Source: Vibrio pectenicida
Lineage (GTDB): Bacteria > Pseudomonadota > Gammaproteobacteria > Enterobacterales > Vibrionaceae
DNA length: 64,000 nucleotides
Direction: 5' to 3'
Assembly (NCBI GenBank): GCA_024347015.1
Contig: AP024890.1
Span: 62,001-126,000, forward strand
Below, one piece after another: positions 10,177 to 20,429 of this stretch. Positions within the stretch are counted from its first letter, which is position 1. Every line of letters starts with the position of its first letter. The notes below the pieces were generated by a model. The model saw only the letters and a program-made list of their open reading frames with translations, ran no database searches and was not told where the DNA came from. The position numbers were made by a program, and so were the translations under genes.

Positions 10177-10259
10177 AGAACTAACACTACCGAATAATTA
10201 AGTTTACATTCGGGTATTATCAGTACCTTAAGAGCCACTATAAATGGATTTAATGCCTA

Positions 10260-11107
10260 TTATCTTGCACTATCTGAACATTGAAGACGAAAATGAGTTG
10301 GTGTTTCACCTGTTTGTGAACGATAGAATCGACTGAAATATGCTGGGGCATCAAAACCCAAATTTAAAGCAATTTTCTTGATGCTCTTCTCTGAAAAAGT
10401 CATTTCTCTATTGGCTTCCAATACAAGACGATCATGTATGAGTTGAGTGACTGATTTTCCCTTATCCCGCTTAACAATTTCATTAAGCCTTTTGGTGGTC
10501 AAAGACAACTTATCCGCATAAAATTCACTCTTTTTTCTTGTCGATAGTACCTATCAATCAACTCAACCAGTGCAGTAACTCGTCCATCGTAAAGTATTGA
10601 ACTACCATCAGATTGTTTAGAATGTCGAATCAAATAACGCATAAAACTGCTGACTAATGATTCCACCAAATCCCAGTCACAATCAATCCGTTTACACTCT
10701 TCAATGAGCAGCGAAAAAATCGATTCTAAGTAAATTATACCTTCATCACAGCAGTCAATGTATGGGACTCTATCAAATGAGGCGAAAATACTGTTCATTA
10801 GTTGAATATTGCGAGGATGGGTATCAATAAAGCCTGTCGAAAAAGCCAAAAAACGGACATTATTTCCCATACATTGAGAAGAATGCACTTGACCAAGCGT
10901 AATAGTGAAAAATCGATTTGATCGGTTTTAATATTCAACAAAGTCTATACATTGACTGCCGACATCATTGAGGCACCAGACAACCTCCCAATATTCATGA
11001 CGGTGTGGTGAATAAAATGGGTCTTGTGTATCATCAAACTCGTCTGCACAGCATGGCTGACCAGAGACTAATTGGACACTTAATATTGATTTGTCAGTTA
11101 AATGCAT
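10260..11107 (-). pseudogene. AraC-family regulator, multiply disrupted
   Basis: Reading from an ATG at 11107, an AraC N-terminal sensor domain runs through FYSPHRHEYWEVVWCLND to a TAA at 10930-10928. The protein continues (TITLGQVHSSQCM) to a frameshift at 10520-10523, then a helix-turn-helix region (LSLTTKRLNEIVKRD, FDAPAYFSRFYRSQTGETP) ends at 10260. Restoring one T at 10520-10523 joins the last two parts. The first lesion fits loss of about five bases from an AATAT repeat plus one T nearby, giving about 284 residues, normal for the family. Its position just upstream of the MATE pseudogene suggests it once controlled that pump. Confidence 0.85.
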
Positions 11108-11226
11108 AATAACGGTTAGAACAGCTTATTCAGATCCAATGGTGAATTTAAACTTCATATAAATTTACCCTAATCTTTACTCAAAGCTTTGTGCAGGTAT
11201 ATCAGTAAGAATTATTCATACTGAAT

Positions 11227-11895
11227 TTAAGACCTTTCTTCTAAAGCAATATTGTTGTTTGCCCAAAGTAACGCTTGCAATCGATTCTTGGCATTAATCT
11301 TCTTAAAAATATTATGCAGATGTGTCTTAACCGTATTTTCCGTCACAACAAGATCATCGGCGATTTTTGCATTGGATGCGCCATGCCCCAATAAACGCAT
11401 AATTTGTTTTTCGCGTTTTGTCAGGTTTGCATAAACTTGAGAAGTCGTTGCTGTATTAGCGGATCTAAAATGCTCAATGTGCTCTTGGGCTACCTGACGT
11501 GACAGCCACATTTCACCTTGAAGGATCTTATCCATACCCGTAAATAATATCGACATATTGTCATCGAGATAGAAGACTCCAACCAAGTTCCTCCACTTTA
11601 AGAGCTCAGTTGATGGTATATTTCTTGGACAGTTTATAATAATTTCTCTGGCATTATTAGCACTCATCATTCGAGCTTGATTGTACTGCTCAAATTTGGT
11701 TTCATTCAAATAGTGGTAGTCAAACAAGACATAGTCACCAAGGCTAACACCATCCGCTGTACTCTCAACTAAATTTTCAACCGCATTCATACAAACGGGG
11801 TGGTTAATACCTCTTTGTAGAGATTGATTAAACACTCTAGATTGCATGGAATCATCTGAAAGAAAAGTTACTTTATAGATTGGTCGACTCGCCAT
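11227..11895 (-). CDS. VpsT/CsgD-like LuxR-family response regulator
   Basis: 222 residues: a receiver-like N-terminal domain (about 5-125) and a LuxR helix-turn-helix (about 155-215, with LTKREKQIMRLLGHGASNAK and VTENTVKTHL). Residues 130-133 read WLSR, matching the W[F/L/M][T/S]R motif by which Vibrio cholerae VpsT binds c-di-GMP (WLTR at 131-134). VpsT-type proteins activate biofilm matrix genes when c-di-GMP is high. GGAGA precedes the ATG. The nearest c-di-GMP enzyme is the GGDEF-EAL gene about 4 kb away; no matrix operon is in the window. Subfamily assignment is by motif and size, so target genes remain unknown. Confidence 0.82.
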   Translation of the reverse strand: MASRPIYKVTFLSDDSMQSRVFNQSLQRGINHPVCMNAVENLVESTADGVSLGDYVLFDYHYLNETKFEQYNQARMMSANNAREIIINCPRNIPSTELLKWRNLVGVFYLDDNMSILFTGMDKILQGEMWLSRQVAQEHIEHFRSANTATTSQVYANLTKREKQIMRLLGHGASNAKIADDLVVTENTVKTHLHNIFKKINAKNRLQALLWANNNIALEERS

Positions 11896-12142
11896 CTGTA
11901 TTTTCTCCGGCTCACTCTTATTGATCGAAGTAACAATATTGATTCGGCAAATATTGTCAAGCCAGCCAGAATATAAAAACTACTTTAGCCCAATAAAAAA
12001 CCTCAAAAAATGATGAATTTAACATTAAATTATCATATATGAGACAGATTAGTCTCCAAGATCTCATAAATAGTTCAAACTTAAATCAATAAAAAGGTAT
12101 TCATTACAATCCATTGCTTTATGAATGTCTTGTTCTGTTGAT

Positions 12143-13123
12143 TCAATCTCTACACCGAACAAATAGAGCAATGAAAGCCAAAACCAATATGATCACTGGG
12201 CTAGTACTGCCTCCAGAGCTAGAACTAGAGCTAGAACTAGAGCTAGATGAACTCACGTTACTGATTAAACTACGCTGCCCATTAGCTGTCGTGACATAAT
12301 ACTTAGGTGTTTCTTGTCCATTTATTACCCTGTTTATCCAGCCTATATAATCGTAAACATCGGTAAAAACTGAAGTTACTGTCTCCGATGGGTCACCACA
12401 AGACTTAGGCCCAAAACTCGTTATCCCTATTTGAATATACTCTATTCCGTTAAATAAATAGACTGGGCCACCTGAATCTCCATTACACGTAGAGTTTCTA
12501 TAACTTCCGGATAGAGCACCGCCAAAGCAAACCTGTTTGTCGGTAATTAGTCCATATTGAGTACGACAGCTACTTAAAGATACATAATCGAGATCAGTTT
12601 CTAGTAATTGATTCCCACCCGATACATTACCTGCTATTTGACCGTGACCAATTGCTTTATAGGTAGTGCCTCCTGGGAAATTATTGTTATAGGTTGTATT
12701 GAGCAAATACGTATAATCTGTAACAGAAAGTGGAGACTCAAGTTTAATCACTGCAATATCGTTAGGCCACAACACTGCACCAGAATCGATGTAATCATCT
12801 GGATAATAAAACTCTAGTGCTCTTGCCTTTTCAGCAGACACATAAGTCGATTCATCTTCTAGTTTAGGAATAATAAAAGTATTGAGCATATTACTCGGAT
12901 TGCCATAGATACAATGAGCGGCTGTAAGCGCATATTGACTGTTTAGCATAGTCGCGCCACAGTAATTACTATAAGCACCTCCATTAATATAAAACATACT
13001 GGCAAAAGAAGGGTAGTTAACGATGTTCGCGTTACTACCATTGACGATATAGGCAGAAACATCGTTAGCTAGCGCACGAGAGAACACAAATACTAAGCTT
13101 AGAAACCCAAGTGATGCTTTCAT
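12143..13123 (-). CDS. Secreted trypsin-like serine protease with GlyGly-CTERM tail
   Basis: 326 residues. Signal peptide at 1-19, then a chymotrypsin-fold domain with TAAHC (His70), NDIAVIKL (Asp) and GDSGGPVYL (Ser) giving the full catalytic triad. The C-terminus has a poly-Ser tract, then GG, a hydrophobic helix and CRD: a GlyGly-CTERM signal, recognised by rhombosortase and typical of type II-secreted Vibrio proteases such as VesB. The poly-Ser tract is encoded by a 12-bp tandem repeat. The ATG at 13123, after GGGAG, is preferred over 13150. Likely an extracellular or surface protease. Confidence 0.9.
   Translation of the reverse strand: MKASLGFLSLVFVFSRALANDVSAYIVNGSNANIVNYPSFASMFYINGGAYSNYCGATMLNSQYALTAAHCIYGNPSNMLNTFIIPKLEDESTYVSAEKARALEFYYPDDYIDSGAVLWPNDIAVIKLESPLSVTDYTYLLNTTYNNNFPGGTTYKAIGHGQIAGNVSGGNQLLETDLDYVSLSSCRTQYGLITDKQVCFGGALSGSYRNSTCNGDSGGPVYLFNGIEYIQIGITSFGPKSCGDPSETVTSVFTDVYDYIGWINRVINGQETPKYYVTTANGQRSLISNVSSSSSSSSSSSSSGGSTSPVIILVLAFIALFVRCRD
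12215..12247. repeat. 12-bp tandem repeat encoding the poly-Ser linker
   Basis: The unit AGAGCTAGAACT recurs almost three times. On the minus strand it encodes alternating serine codons in the linker before the GlyGly-CTERM tail. Copy changes would alter linker length by four serines without shifting frame. Confidence 0.8.
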
Positions 13124-13239
13124 CTTTTCGTCTCCCTTGTTACCTATCAAGGTTAAGTTTAGCTTACAACTCGGGGAGGGGTTAGCATATAAGGCGCTAA
13201 TTTTTCTAAAAATAATCAGCTCAATATCAAAACATAGGC

Positions 13240-13267
13240 AAAAAAAAACCTCTCAGATGAGAGGTTT
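13240..13267 (-). terminator. Rho-independent terminator of gcvT
   Basis: On the minus strand, AAACCTCTC, a 4-nt loop, GAGAGGTTT and a run of T: a textbook intrinsic terminator about 30 bp after the gcvT stop. Confidence 0.9.
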
Positions 13268-13297
13268 AAACGAATACTCTTACTTAAAAATACCTAC

Positions 13298-14416
13298 TCA
13301 TCCACGGTAATAACGCTGTGGTACAAACGGCATTTTTTCAATTATCATTGGTAACTTCTTACCACGAACATCAGCAAATAATTCCGCCCCGATGGCCGCC
13401 AAGTCAGCGCGAACATATGCCATTGAAACAGGTTTACCCGCATTCGGACCTGCGGTGCCACTGGTAACAACACCAACCTTGGTATCGTTAGCATCGAACA
13501 ACTCTGTACCCTCACGCACAGGCGCTTTAGTTTGCCCTGCAAGACCAACACGCTTGCGTGATACATCTTTAGTCTCGATTTGCTTGAGGATGATATCAGC
13601 ACCAGGAAATCCACCTGCGCGTTCTCCATCTGTACGGCGCACTTTTTGGATGCCCCATAAAAGGCTAGCTTCAACAGGTGTTGTTGTTGTATCTAGATCA
13701 TGCCCATAGAGACATAGCCCACATTCCAGACGTAATGAATCACGTGCGCCAAGTCCAATCCATTCCACTTCCTGTTCTGAAGTTAGCTTAGCAGCCAACT
13801 CTTGAGCATGAGTATTTGGTACTGAGATCTCGTAGCCATCTTCACCAGTGTAACCACTGCGACTAACAATACATTCAATGCCGAGAATATCGAGTTTTTT
13901 GACGTCCATAAATAGCATTTCAGCAACCACAGGGTTAAAACGCGTAAGCACATCCACCGCTTTAGGTCCTTGAAGTGCAAGTAGCGCGCGATCGTCAATG
14001 ATTTCAAGTTCAACGTCGGCGGGTAAATTGGCTTCTAAATGCGCGATATCTTGTTCTTTACATGCCGCATTGACCACGACAAACAAATGATCAACTAGGT
14101 TTGCCACCATAAGATCATCCATAATTCCGCCCTGCTCATTAGTGAAGAAGGCATAGCGCTGATTGCCTTGCGGCAAATCGATAATATCAACAGGAACTAA
14201 AGACTCAAGAAATGCAGCAGCGCCTTCACCATGTAATCGAAGCTGCCCCATATGGGATACATCAAAAAGCCCAGCGGCATCACGAGTATGCAGGTGCTCT
14301 TTCTTTACACCCATTTTATATTGCACTGGCATATCATAGCCTGCAAAAGGAACCATTTTCGCGCCAGCTTCTACGTGCTGGGAGTGAAGTGGTGTTTTAA
14401 GTAGATCTTGAGTCAT
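13298..14416 (-). CDS. gcvT: Aminomethyltransferase, glycine cleavage T protein
   Basis: 372 residues from the ATG at 14416, which has GGAG at correct spacing; the ATG at 14428 overlaps that site. The sequence is full length for GcvT with the folate-binding blocks DVSHMGQLRLHG, NQRYAFFTNEQGGIMDDLMV and SRSGYTGEDGYEI. It transfers the aminomethyl carbon from lipoyl-GcvH to tetrahydrofolate, releasing ammonia. Transcribed opposite to glyA-gcvH-gcvP, with the XRE regulator between. An 18-bp operator-like element lies 39 bp before the start, shared with the regulator/glyA gap, implying joint control. Confidence 0.96.
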   Translation of the reverse strand: MTQDLLKTPLHSQHVEAGAKMVPFAGYDMPVQYKMGVKKEHLHTRDAAGLFDVSHMGQLRLHGEGAAAFLESLVPVDIIDLPQGNQRYAFFTNEQGGIMDDLMVANLVDHLFVVVNAACKEQDIAHLEANLPADVELEIIDDRALLALQGPKAVDVLTRFNPVVAEMLFMDVKKLDILGIECIVSRSGYTGEDGYEISVPNTHAQELAAKLTSEQEVEWIGLGARDSLRLECGLCLYGHDLDTTTTPVEASLLWGIQKVRRTDGERAGGFPGADIILKQIETKDVSRKRVGLAGQTKAPVREGTELFDANDTKVGVVTSGTAGPNAGKPVSMAYVRADLAAIGAELFADVRGKKLPMIIEKMPFVPQRYYRG

Positions 14417-14454
14417 TGTTGTCTCCATTTAATCAGGTCCGCTTTCCATTCAAG

Positions 14455-14472
14455 GAAACCTTGTTTCCAATA
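14455..14472. promoter_or_regulatory. Operator-like palindrome upstream of gcvT
   Basis: GAAACCTTGTTTCCAATA contains the inverted repeat GGAAAC-N3-GTTTCC (from 14454) and matches 17 of 18 bases of the element at 15396-15413. Position just before gcvT fits repression or activation by the neighbouring XRE-cupin regulator. Binding is inferred, not shown. Confidence 0.6.
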
Positions 14473-14663
14473 ATAAACACGAGTGAGACCTTTTTGCACT
14501 CTTAACAAGATAGCAAGCATTCAAAATGTGACATTTAACATCATCTTCACATTTTACGATAACAAAAGAAAACGCCACCTCAATCGAGATCGCGTCATTG
14601 TACCAACTAAAACCCAAAATACAATCGTTTGCTTTTACTATAGGAAATCTGAAAAAGCTGTCA

Positions 14664-15284
14664 CTATTTAGCCGTTACCCACAAAATATTGGCGTCTTCG
14701 TCACTGGTAGAAATCAGCATATGGCCCATAGTCGCATCATAATAAACACTATCACCTTCACCTAATTCAACGGGTTCATAAAATTCAGAATAAAAGAGAA
14801 CTGAGCCAGAAAGAATGAGTAAAAATTCCTCTCCGTCATGGCGAACCCAGTCACCATACTCTTCAAAGTTACGTGCATGAATACGACTCTTAAAAGGCAT
14901 CATTTTTTTGTTAGAAAGTTGGGTCGCCAGTAACTCATGTTCATAGGTAGGTGTTGGGTGTGGTTTACCCTGCTTAGTTTTCGTAATATCACGACGTGCC
15001 GTTGCCACCTTTTTTCTCGGTGGTTCAAATAGTTGTGGCATGTCAATTTGCAAACCTAACGCCAGTTTTTGCATTGCTTGAAACGTGGGAGAAATCTGTT
15101 CATTTTCAATTTTACTCAAGGTAGAACGAGCCAAACCTGTACGCTGACTTGCTTCCTCAAGAGTGATCCCCAATTTACTTCGAATGTCCTTAATTTTCTC
15201 GCCTAATTTTAAAGGCTCAATATTTTGCTCGCCTTCTTTTGCAAGAGTCAAAGATGGGTACTCGTCATAGGTGTCTTCAGGCAT
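14664..15284 (-). CDS. XRE-family regulator with C-terminal cupin domain
   Basis: 206 residues. An XRE helix-turn-helix at about 28-85 (IRSKLGITLEEASQRTGLAR, STLSKIENEQISPT) is followed by a basic linker and a small cupin domain at about 135-205 (GEEFLLILSGSVLFYSE, LGEGDSVYYDATMGHMLIST). This architecture is common in regulators that sense a small metabolite. It lies between gcvT (same strand) and glyA-gcvH-gcvP (divergent), the arrangement known in Vibrio, so it is the obvious candidate regulator of glycine catabolism. The two matching palindromes around it are its likely binding sites. Effector unknown. Confidence 0.85.
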   Translation of the reverse strand: MPEDTYDEYPSLTLAKEGEQNIEPLKLGEKIKDIRSKLGITLEEASQRTGLARSTLSKIENEQISPTFQAMQKLALGLQIDMPQLFEPPRKKVATARRDITKTKQGKPHPTPTYEHELLATQLSNKKMMPFKSRIHARNFEEYGDWVRHDGEEFLLILSGSVLFYSEFYEPVELGEGDSVYYDATMGHMLISTSDEDANILWVTAK

Positions 15285-15395
15285 GTATCCCTCTTCATTG
15301 AATGTCCATTTCGTGTTGGTTTTTATTGTGCACTAAGCTTATAGGATAAAAAAGATAACTAGGACAAATAAACCGTGCTCTCGGTAACATTTTCA

Positions 15396-15413
15396 GAAAC
15401 CATGTTTCCAATA
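15396..15413. promoter_or_regulatory. Operator-like palindrome between regulator and glyA
   Basis: GAAACCATGTTTCCAATA, inverted repeat GAAAC-N3-GTTTC, 17 of 18 bases identical to the element before gcvT. It lies 112 bp before the XRE regulator start and 248 bp before glyA, so it could serve both divergent promoters and autoregulation. Confidence 0.6.
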
Positions 15414-15660
15414 GGAAATTTTTAGTTGATTATAGCTTCAACAAAAGCTATGTTACCAACTTGTTAGTTGTAGAGATGCGATTTCCGAACTGACTGATAA
15501 TGTGATTTAACAGTGAGATTCGGTTTTTCCCCGCGATAGATCATTTGGGGTATGGAATTCACCTTGTCTTCATTATAGAGGGCAGTAAACAGAAAAAAGG
15601 ACTAACGAGAGCGATAATCCTATTAATAATCTCGTTAGCACGAATGGAAGGTCATCTACC

Positions 15661-16956
15661 ATGAACAACACTTACCCAAATCACAGCCTAGAGAATTTTT
15701 TCTCAACCAACCTTGCTGCTACAGATGATGCGGTTTTTGCTGGCATCCAAGCAGAAAATACTCGCCAAAATGAACAGATTGAGCTGATTGCTTCTGAGAA
15801 CATTGTATCGAAAGCCGTAATGCAAGCTCAAGGCACATGCTTAACCAACAAATACGCAGAAGGTTATCCCGGTCGTCGTTATTACGGTGGTTGTGAACAT
15901 GTCGATACCGTAGAAGCCATCGCGATTGAACGTGCGAAACAGCTCTTTAAATGTGAATACGCAAACGTTCAACCTCACTCTGGCGCTCAAGCAAATGGCG
16001 CAGTTAAACTCGCATTACTTCAACCTGGCGATACTATTCTTGGCATGTCGCTGGACGCAGGTGGTCACCTAACGCACGGCGCTCGCCCTGCCCTTTCTGG
16101 CAAATGGTTCAATGCTATTCAGTATGGCGTTGACCGTGAAACACTTGAAATTAATTACGAAGATGTTCGTGAATTAGCAATTGAGCACAAGCCTAAAATG
16201 ATCATCGCCGGTGGAAGCGCAATTCCACGTACTATCGACTTTGCTAAATTTCGCGCCATTGCCGATGAAGTCAACGCCATTTTAATGGTTGATATGGCCC
16301 ACATTGCTGGCCTTATCGCAACAGGGGCTCACCCTAGCCCACTACCTCATGCACACGTAGTAACAACAACAACACACAAAACTCTACGTGGCCCACGCGG
16401 CGGCATGATTTTAACCAACCATGACGACATTATTAAGAAAATCAATTCTGCGGTCTTTCCTGGACTTCAAGGCGGACCACTAATGCACGTTATTGCGGCT
16501 AAAGCGGTCGCATTCGGCGAAGCACTTGGCCCTGAGTTTTCCTCTTATATTGATTCAGTCATTGATAATGCAAAAGTACTGGCTGAAGTATTGCAAACTC
16601 GTGGATGCGATATTGTCACTGGTGGTACTGACACACATTTAATGCTAGTTGATCTTCGTCCGAAAGGATTGAAAGGCAACAAAGCAGAAGAAGCGCTAGA
16701 ACGTGCAGGGATCACATGTAACAAAAATGGAATACCATTCGATTCTGAGAAGCCTATGATTACATCGGGTATACGTTTAGGTACACCTGCGGGTACAAGC
16801 CGCGGTTTTGGCGCTGAAGAATTCAAACTCATTGGTAATTGGATTGGCGATGTACTGGATGGGCTGCTAGAAAACCCAGAAGGTGATGCACAAGTGGAAC
16901 AACGCGTTCGCAAAGAAGTAAAAACACTGTGCAGCCGCTTCCCTCTTTACAAGTAA
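15661..16956 (+). CDS. glyA: Serine hydroxymethyltransferase (glycine-cluster copy)
   Basis: 431 residues, slightly longer than the usual 417 owing to an N-terminal extension (about 1-18). The pyridoxal-phosphate lysine is in [16 protein letters not shown], and the blocks [29 protein letters not shown] and [14 protein letters not shown] are diagnostic. It interconverts serine and glycine with one-carbon transfer to tetrahydrofolate. First gene of a glyA-gcvH-gcvP run, it links glycine cleavage to serine supply. A 376-bp leader precedes it, containing the operator-like element. Vibrio genomes usually carry a second, housekeeping glyA elsewhere (background knowledge). Confidence 0.95.
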   Translation: MNNTYPNHSLENFFSTNLAATDDAVFAGIQAENTRQNEQIELIASENIVSKAVMQAQGTCLTNKYAEGYPGRRYYGGCEHVDTVEAIAIERAKQLFKCEYANVQPHSGAQANGAVKLALLQPGDTILGMSLDAGGHLTHGARPALSGKWFNAIQYGVDRETLEINYEDVRELAIEHKPKMIIAGGSAIPRTIDFAKFRAIADEVNAILMVDMAHIAGLIATGAHPSPLPHAHVVTTTTHKTLRGPRGGMILTNHDDIIKKINSAVFPGLQGGPLMHVIAAKAVAFGEALGPEFSSYIDSVIDNAKVLAEVLQTRGCDIVTGGTDTHLMLVDLRPKGLKGNKAEEALERAGITCNKNGIPFDSEKPMITSGIRLGTPAGTSRGFGAEEFKLIGNWIGDVLDGLLENPEGDAQVEQRVRKEVKTLCSRFPLYK

Positions 16957-16994
16957 ACAAATTTAAACAAAGTTATTTTTTTGGAGACTAAGCA

Positions 16995-17375
16995 ATGGAT
17001 AAAACACTGAAGTTTGCAGATAGCCACGAGTGGGTACGTGACAACGGTGACGGCACAGCAACTATCGGTATTTCAAAGCATGCACAGGAAATGCTGGGTG
17101 ACGTAGTTTTCGTTGACCTTCCTGAAGTAGAAGCTGAAATTGATGCAGGTGATAGTTTCTCTCTGGTTGAATCTGTAAAAGCAGCCTCAGACATCTACGC
17201 TCCCATTACTGGTGAAGTAATCGAGATAAACGAAGACCTCGAAGATAGCCCAGAGCTTATCAACGAAGAGCCTTATGAAGGCGGCTGGATTGTCAAAGTG
17301 AAAATGGCAGATGCTGCTGAACTCGACAATCTCAAAGATACAGAAGAATACCTAAACTCAATCGAAGACGAGTAA
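16995..17375 (+). CDS. gcvH: Glycine cleavage H protein
   Basis: 126 residues, normal size. The lipoylation lysine is Lys62 in SVKAASDIYAP, flanked by the hammerhead fold segments HEWVRDNGDG and GEVIEINEDL. The lipoyl arm shuttles the aminomethyl intermediate between the P, T and L proteins in the cytoplasm. The ATG follows GGAGAC. It is 38 bp after glyA and is followed by an intrinsic terminator before gcvP, suggesting extra transcript for the small H protein relative to P. Confidence 0.96.
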   Translation: MDKTLKFADSHEWVRDNGDGTATIGISKHAQEMLGDVVFVDLPEVEAEIDAGDSFSLVESVKAASDIYAPITGEVIEINEDLEDSPELINEEPYEGGWIVKVKMADAAELDNLKDTEEYLNSIEDE

Positions 17376-17389
17376 TTAGGCAAATAGGT

Positions 17390-17421
17390 AAAGCTGTCCC
17401 ATAACGGGGGCAGCTTTTTTT
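17390..17421 (+). terminator. Terminator or attenuator between gcvH and gcvP
   Basis: AAGCTGTCCC, 5-nt loop, GGGGGCAGCTT (one G-T pair) and a T run. It lies 15 bp after gcvH and 74 bp before gcvP, so it would partly uncouple P-protein expression from upstream transcription. Confidence 0.85.
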
Positions 17422-17494
17422 CAAAATTCGGACGTATAATCATTTATATCAGTAGTGGTATCCAATACCCGAATGATGGAGTAGGTAAAGGACA

Positions 17495-20359
17495 ATGACT
17501 GAATTACTTCAAAGCCTTAGCACCCAAAATGAGTTCGTTGCTCGCCACAACGGCCCTAATAAAAAAGACCAACAAAAGATGTTGGATGCTATCAAAGCCA
17601 CCAGCCTTGATACACTGATCGATGAAACCGTACCAGCGCAAATCCGCGTTGAGAAGCCAATGGTTCTTGCAGAAGCTATGAGCGAAACAGATATGCTCTC
17701 AGCTATGCGCGAGTTTGCCAATCAAAACCAAGTTAAGCGTACTTTTATCGGCCAAGGTTATTACAACACCTTCACACCCAATGTGATTCTGCGTAACGTA
17801 CTGGAAAACCCTGGCTGGTATACAGCGTACACGCCTTACCAACCAGAGATTTCACAAGGCCGCCTTGAAGCGCTGCTTAACTTTCAGCAAATGGTCATGG
17901 ACCTAACTGCAATGGACATAGCCAATGCGTCTTTGCTTGATGAAGCGACCGCAGCGGCTGAAGCCATGACCTTTTGTAAACGCGCAGGTAAGAGCAAGAG
18001 TAACGTATTCTTTGTCGCTGATGATGTACACCCGCAAACACTCGAAGTCATCAAAACCCGTGCTAAATACATTGGTTTTGACGTGCTGGTTGGCTCACTT
18101 GACTCTCTTGCTGAGCAAGATGTTTTCGGCGCGTTGGTACAATACCCAAACACCACAGGTGAAGTGCGAGATATCACTGAAACCATCGCTAAAGCGCAAG
18201 CGAACAAAATATTAGTTGCAGTAGCGACTGACCTACTTGCTTCTACACTGCTTAAACCAGCAGGTGAAATGGGCGCCGATGTCGTCATTGGTTCAACCCA
18301 GCGTTTCGGCGTTCCTATGGGCTACGGTGGTCCTCATGCTGCATTTATGGCAACGCGTGAAAAGCACAAGCGTACTATTCCAGGTCGTGTTATCGGTGTG
18401 TCTATCGACAGCACAGGTAAACAAGCGCTGCGTATGGCAATGCAAACGCGTGAGCAGCACATCCGCCGTGAAAAAGCGACATCGAACATCTGTACCGCGC
18501 AAGCACTGCTGGCTAACATGGCCTCTTTCTACGCGGTATACCACGGCGCAGAAGGCCTGCGCACTATTGCACGCCGCACCCATCACATGACGGCTATCTT
18601 GGCGGCAGGGCTGACTAAATCTGGTTTTGAGCTTGCTCATAATAGCTTCTTTGACACCATCACTATCAATACCTCTGCCAATACAGACAAGCTGTACGCC
18701 AAAGCGCAAGCAGCAGATCTCAACCTTCGTCTACTGAAAGGTCAGCTCGGTGTAAGTTTGGATGAAACCTCTACAACGGCAGATATCCAAGCCTTATTTG
18801 CTGTATTTGATGTCAAAGAAGATGTGAATGCCTTATCTACTGAGATTGCATCCAACGAATTTGCCGCTATCCCAGAAGCGCTTCGCCGCACATCGGAATA
18901 CCTGACTCATCCAGTATTCAATACGCACCACAGCGAAACGCAAATGATGCGCTACCTGAAGCAATTAGAGAACAAAGATTTTTCTCTTACTCACGGTATG
19001 ATCCCGCTCGGCAGCTGCACTATGAAGCTCAACGCTGCGGCTGAGATGATCCCTGTCACTTGGCCAGAATTTGGCTCTATTCACCCATTCGCGCCATTAG
19101 AACAAGCAGCTGGCTACACTGCACTTGCTAACGATCTTAAAGAAAAACTGTGTGAGATTACAGGCTATGACGCCTTCTCATTACAGCCGAACTCAGGTGC
19201 ATCAGGTGAATATGCCGGCCTTATCGCCATTCAACGCTACCATGACAGCCGCGGAGAAGGACACCGTAACGTATGTTTGATCCCAAGTTCTGCTCACGGC
19301 ACCAACCCAGCGACAGCCTCTATGGTGTCAATGAAAGTTGTGGTCGTTAAGTGTGATGACGAGGGTAACATCGATGTGAACGATCTTGCGGCTAAGATTG
19401 AAAAGCACAAAGACAACCTCGCGAGCATTATGATCACTTACCCTTCAACGCACGGCGTATACGAAGAGCAAGTGAAAGAAGTGTGTGAAATGGTCCATGC
19501 TGCTGGTGGCCAAGTATACCTTGATGGCGCCAACATGAATGCGCAAGTCGGCCTTACTTCTCCAGGTTTCATTGGCTCTGACGTTTCTCACCTTAACTTG
19601 CACAAGACCTTCTGTATCCCGCACGGTGGCGGTGGCCCAGGCATGGGGCCAATTGGTGTCAAATCGCATCTAGCGCCTTTCCTACCAGGTCACATTGAAA
19701 ACGGTGTAGAAGGTGAAGACTTAGCAGTAGCAGCAGCCGATCTTGGTAGTGCCTCTATCTTGCCTATCTCTTGGGCTTATATTGCTATGATGGGCGAAGC
19801 TGGTCTAACCGATGCAACCAAAGTCGCTATCTTAAATGCGAACTACATGATGGAGCGTCTACGTCCTCATTACCCGGTACTTTACCGTGGTACTAATGGT
19901 CGTGTGGCTCACGAATGTATTATCGACATTCGTCCGCTAAAAGAAGAGACAGGCATCAGCGAAGAAGACATTGCCAAACGTCTTATGGACTACGGCTTCC
20001 ACGCGCCAACTATGTCTTTCCCTGTGGCTGGCACACTGATGGTTGAACCAACTGAATCGGAAGACTTAGAAGAGATCGATCGTTTCTGTGAGGCGATGAT
20101 CTCCATCCGCGAAGAAATGACCAAGGTGAAGAATGGCGAATGGCCACTAGAGAACAACCCGCTAGTCAACGCACCTCACACACAAGCAGATTTGTCTGCT
20201 GCCGAGTGGGATCGTCCATACTCGCGTGAACTTGGCTGCTTCCCAACACCGGCAACTAAGCAGTGGAAATACTGGCCAACGGTTAACCGTGTCGACAACG
20301 TCTACGGCGACCGTAACCTTATTTGCTCTTGCCCAAGTATTGATAACTACGAAGAGTAA
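17495..20359 (+). CDS. gcvP: Glycine dehydrogenase (decarboxylating), P protein
   Basis: 954 residues, the fused homodimeric form found in proteobacteria. The N-terminal half carries [18 protein letters not shown] and the C-terminal half the pyridoxal-phosphate lysine in [20 protein letters not shown], plus [12 protein letters not shown]. It decarboxylates glycine and loads the aminomethyl group on lipoyl-GcvH. The ATG follows GTAAAGGA. Last gene of the glyA-gcvH-gcvP run, ended by a strong terminator. No lpd gene is nearby, so the L protein must come from elsewhere. Confidence 0.97.
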   Translation: MTELLQSLSTQNEFVARHNGPNKKDQQKMLDAIKATSLDTLIDETVPAQIRVEKPMVLAEAMSETDMLSAMREFANQNQVKRTFIGQGYYNTFTPNVILRNVLENPGWYTAYTPYQPEISQGRLEALLNFQQMVMDLTAMDIANASLLDEATAAAEAMTFCKRAGKSKSNVFFVADDVHPQTLEVIKTRAKYIGFDVLVGSLDSLAEQDVFGALVQYPNTTGEVRDITETIAKAQANKILVAVATDLLASTLLKPAGEMGADVVIGSTQRFGVPMGYGGPHAAFMATREKHKRTIPGRVIGVSIDSTGKQALRMAMQTREQHIRREKATSNICTAQALLANMASFYAVYHGAEGLRTIARRTHHMTAILAAGLTKSGFELAHNSFFDTITINTSANTDKLYAKAQAADLNLRLLKGQLGVSLDETSTTADIQALFAVFDVKEDVNALSTEIASNEFAAIPEALRRTSEYLTHPVFNTHHSETQMMRYLKQLENKDFSLTHGMIPLGSCTMKLNAAAEMIPVTWPEFGSIHPFAPLEQAAGYTALANDLKEKLCEITGYDAFSLQPNSGASGEYAGLIAIQRYHDSRGEGHRNVCLIPSSAHGTNPATASMVSMKVVVVKCDDEGNIDVNDLAAKIEKHKDNLASIMITYPSTHGVYEEQVKEVCEMVHAAGGQVYLDGANMNAQVGLTSPGFIGSDVSHLNLHKTFCIPHGGGGPGMGPIGVKSHLAPFLPGHIENGVEGEDLAVAAADLGSASILPISWAYIAMMGEAGLTDATKVAILNANYMMERLRPHYPVLYRGTNGRVAHECIIDIRPLKEETGISEEDIAKRLMDYGFHAPTMSFPVAGTLMVEPTESEDLEEIDRFCEAMISIREEMTKVKNGEWPLENNPLVNAPHTQADLSAAEWDRPYSRELGCFPTPATKQWKYWPTVNRVDNVYGDRNLICSCPSIDNYEE

Positions 20360-20377
20360 GTTTCTTTACAGAAATCA

Positions 20378-20410
20378 AAGGCGAACCGATTGGTTCGCTT
20401 TTTTGTTTTT
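20378..20410 (+). terminator. Rho-independent terminator of gcvP
   Basis: GCGAACC, loop GATT, GGTTCGC and a T-rich tail, 21 bp after the gcvP stop. A near copy with paired arm changes lies at 24865-24904. Confidence 0.9.
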
Positions 20411-20429
20411 GGCACAAATATATGAAGGA

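Noticed and set aside
14417..15660. Glycine riboswitch upstream of gcvT or glyA
   Set aside because: I looked for the conserved aptamer core and did not find it in either leader; covariance-model search would settle this.
16545..16913. 122-codon minus-strand frame within glyA
   Set aside because: Antisense shadow of a strongly conserved gene; Ser/Pro-rich composition typical of such shadows.
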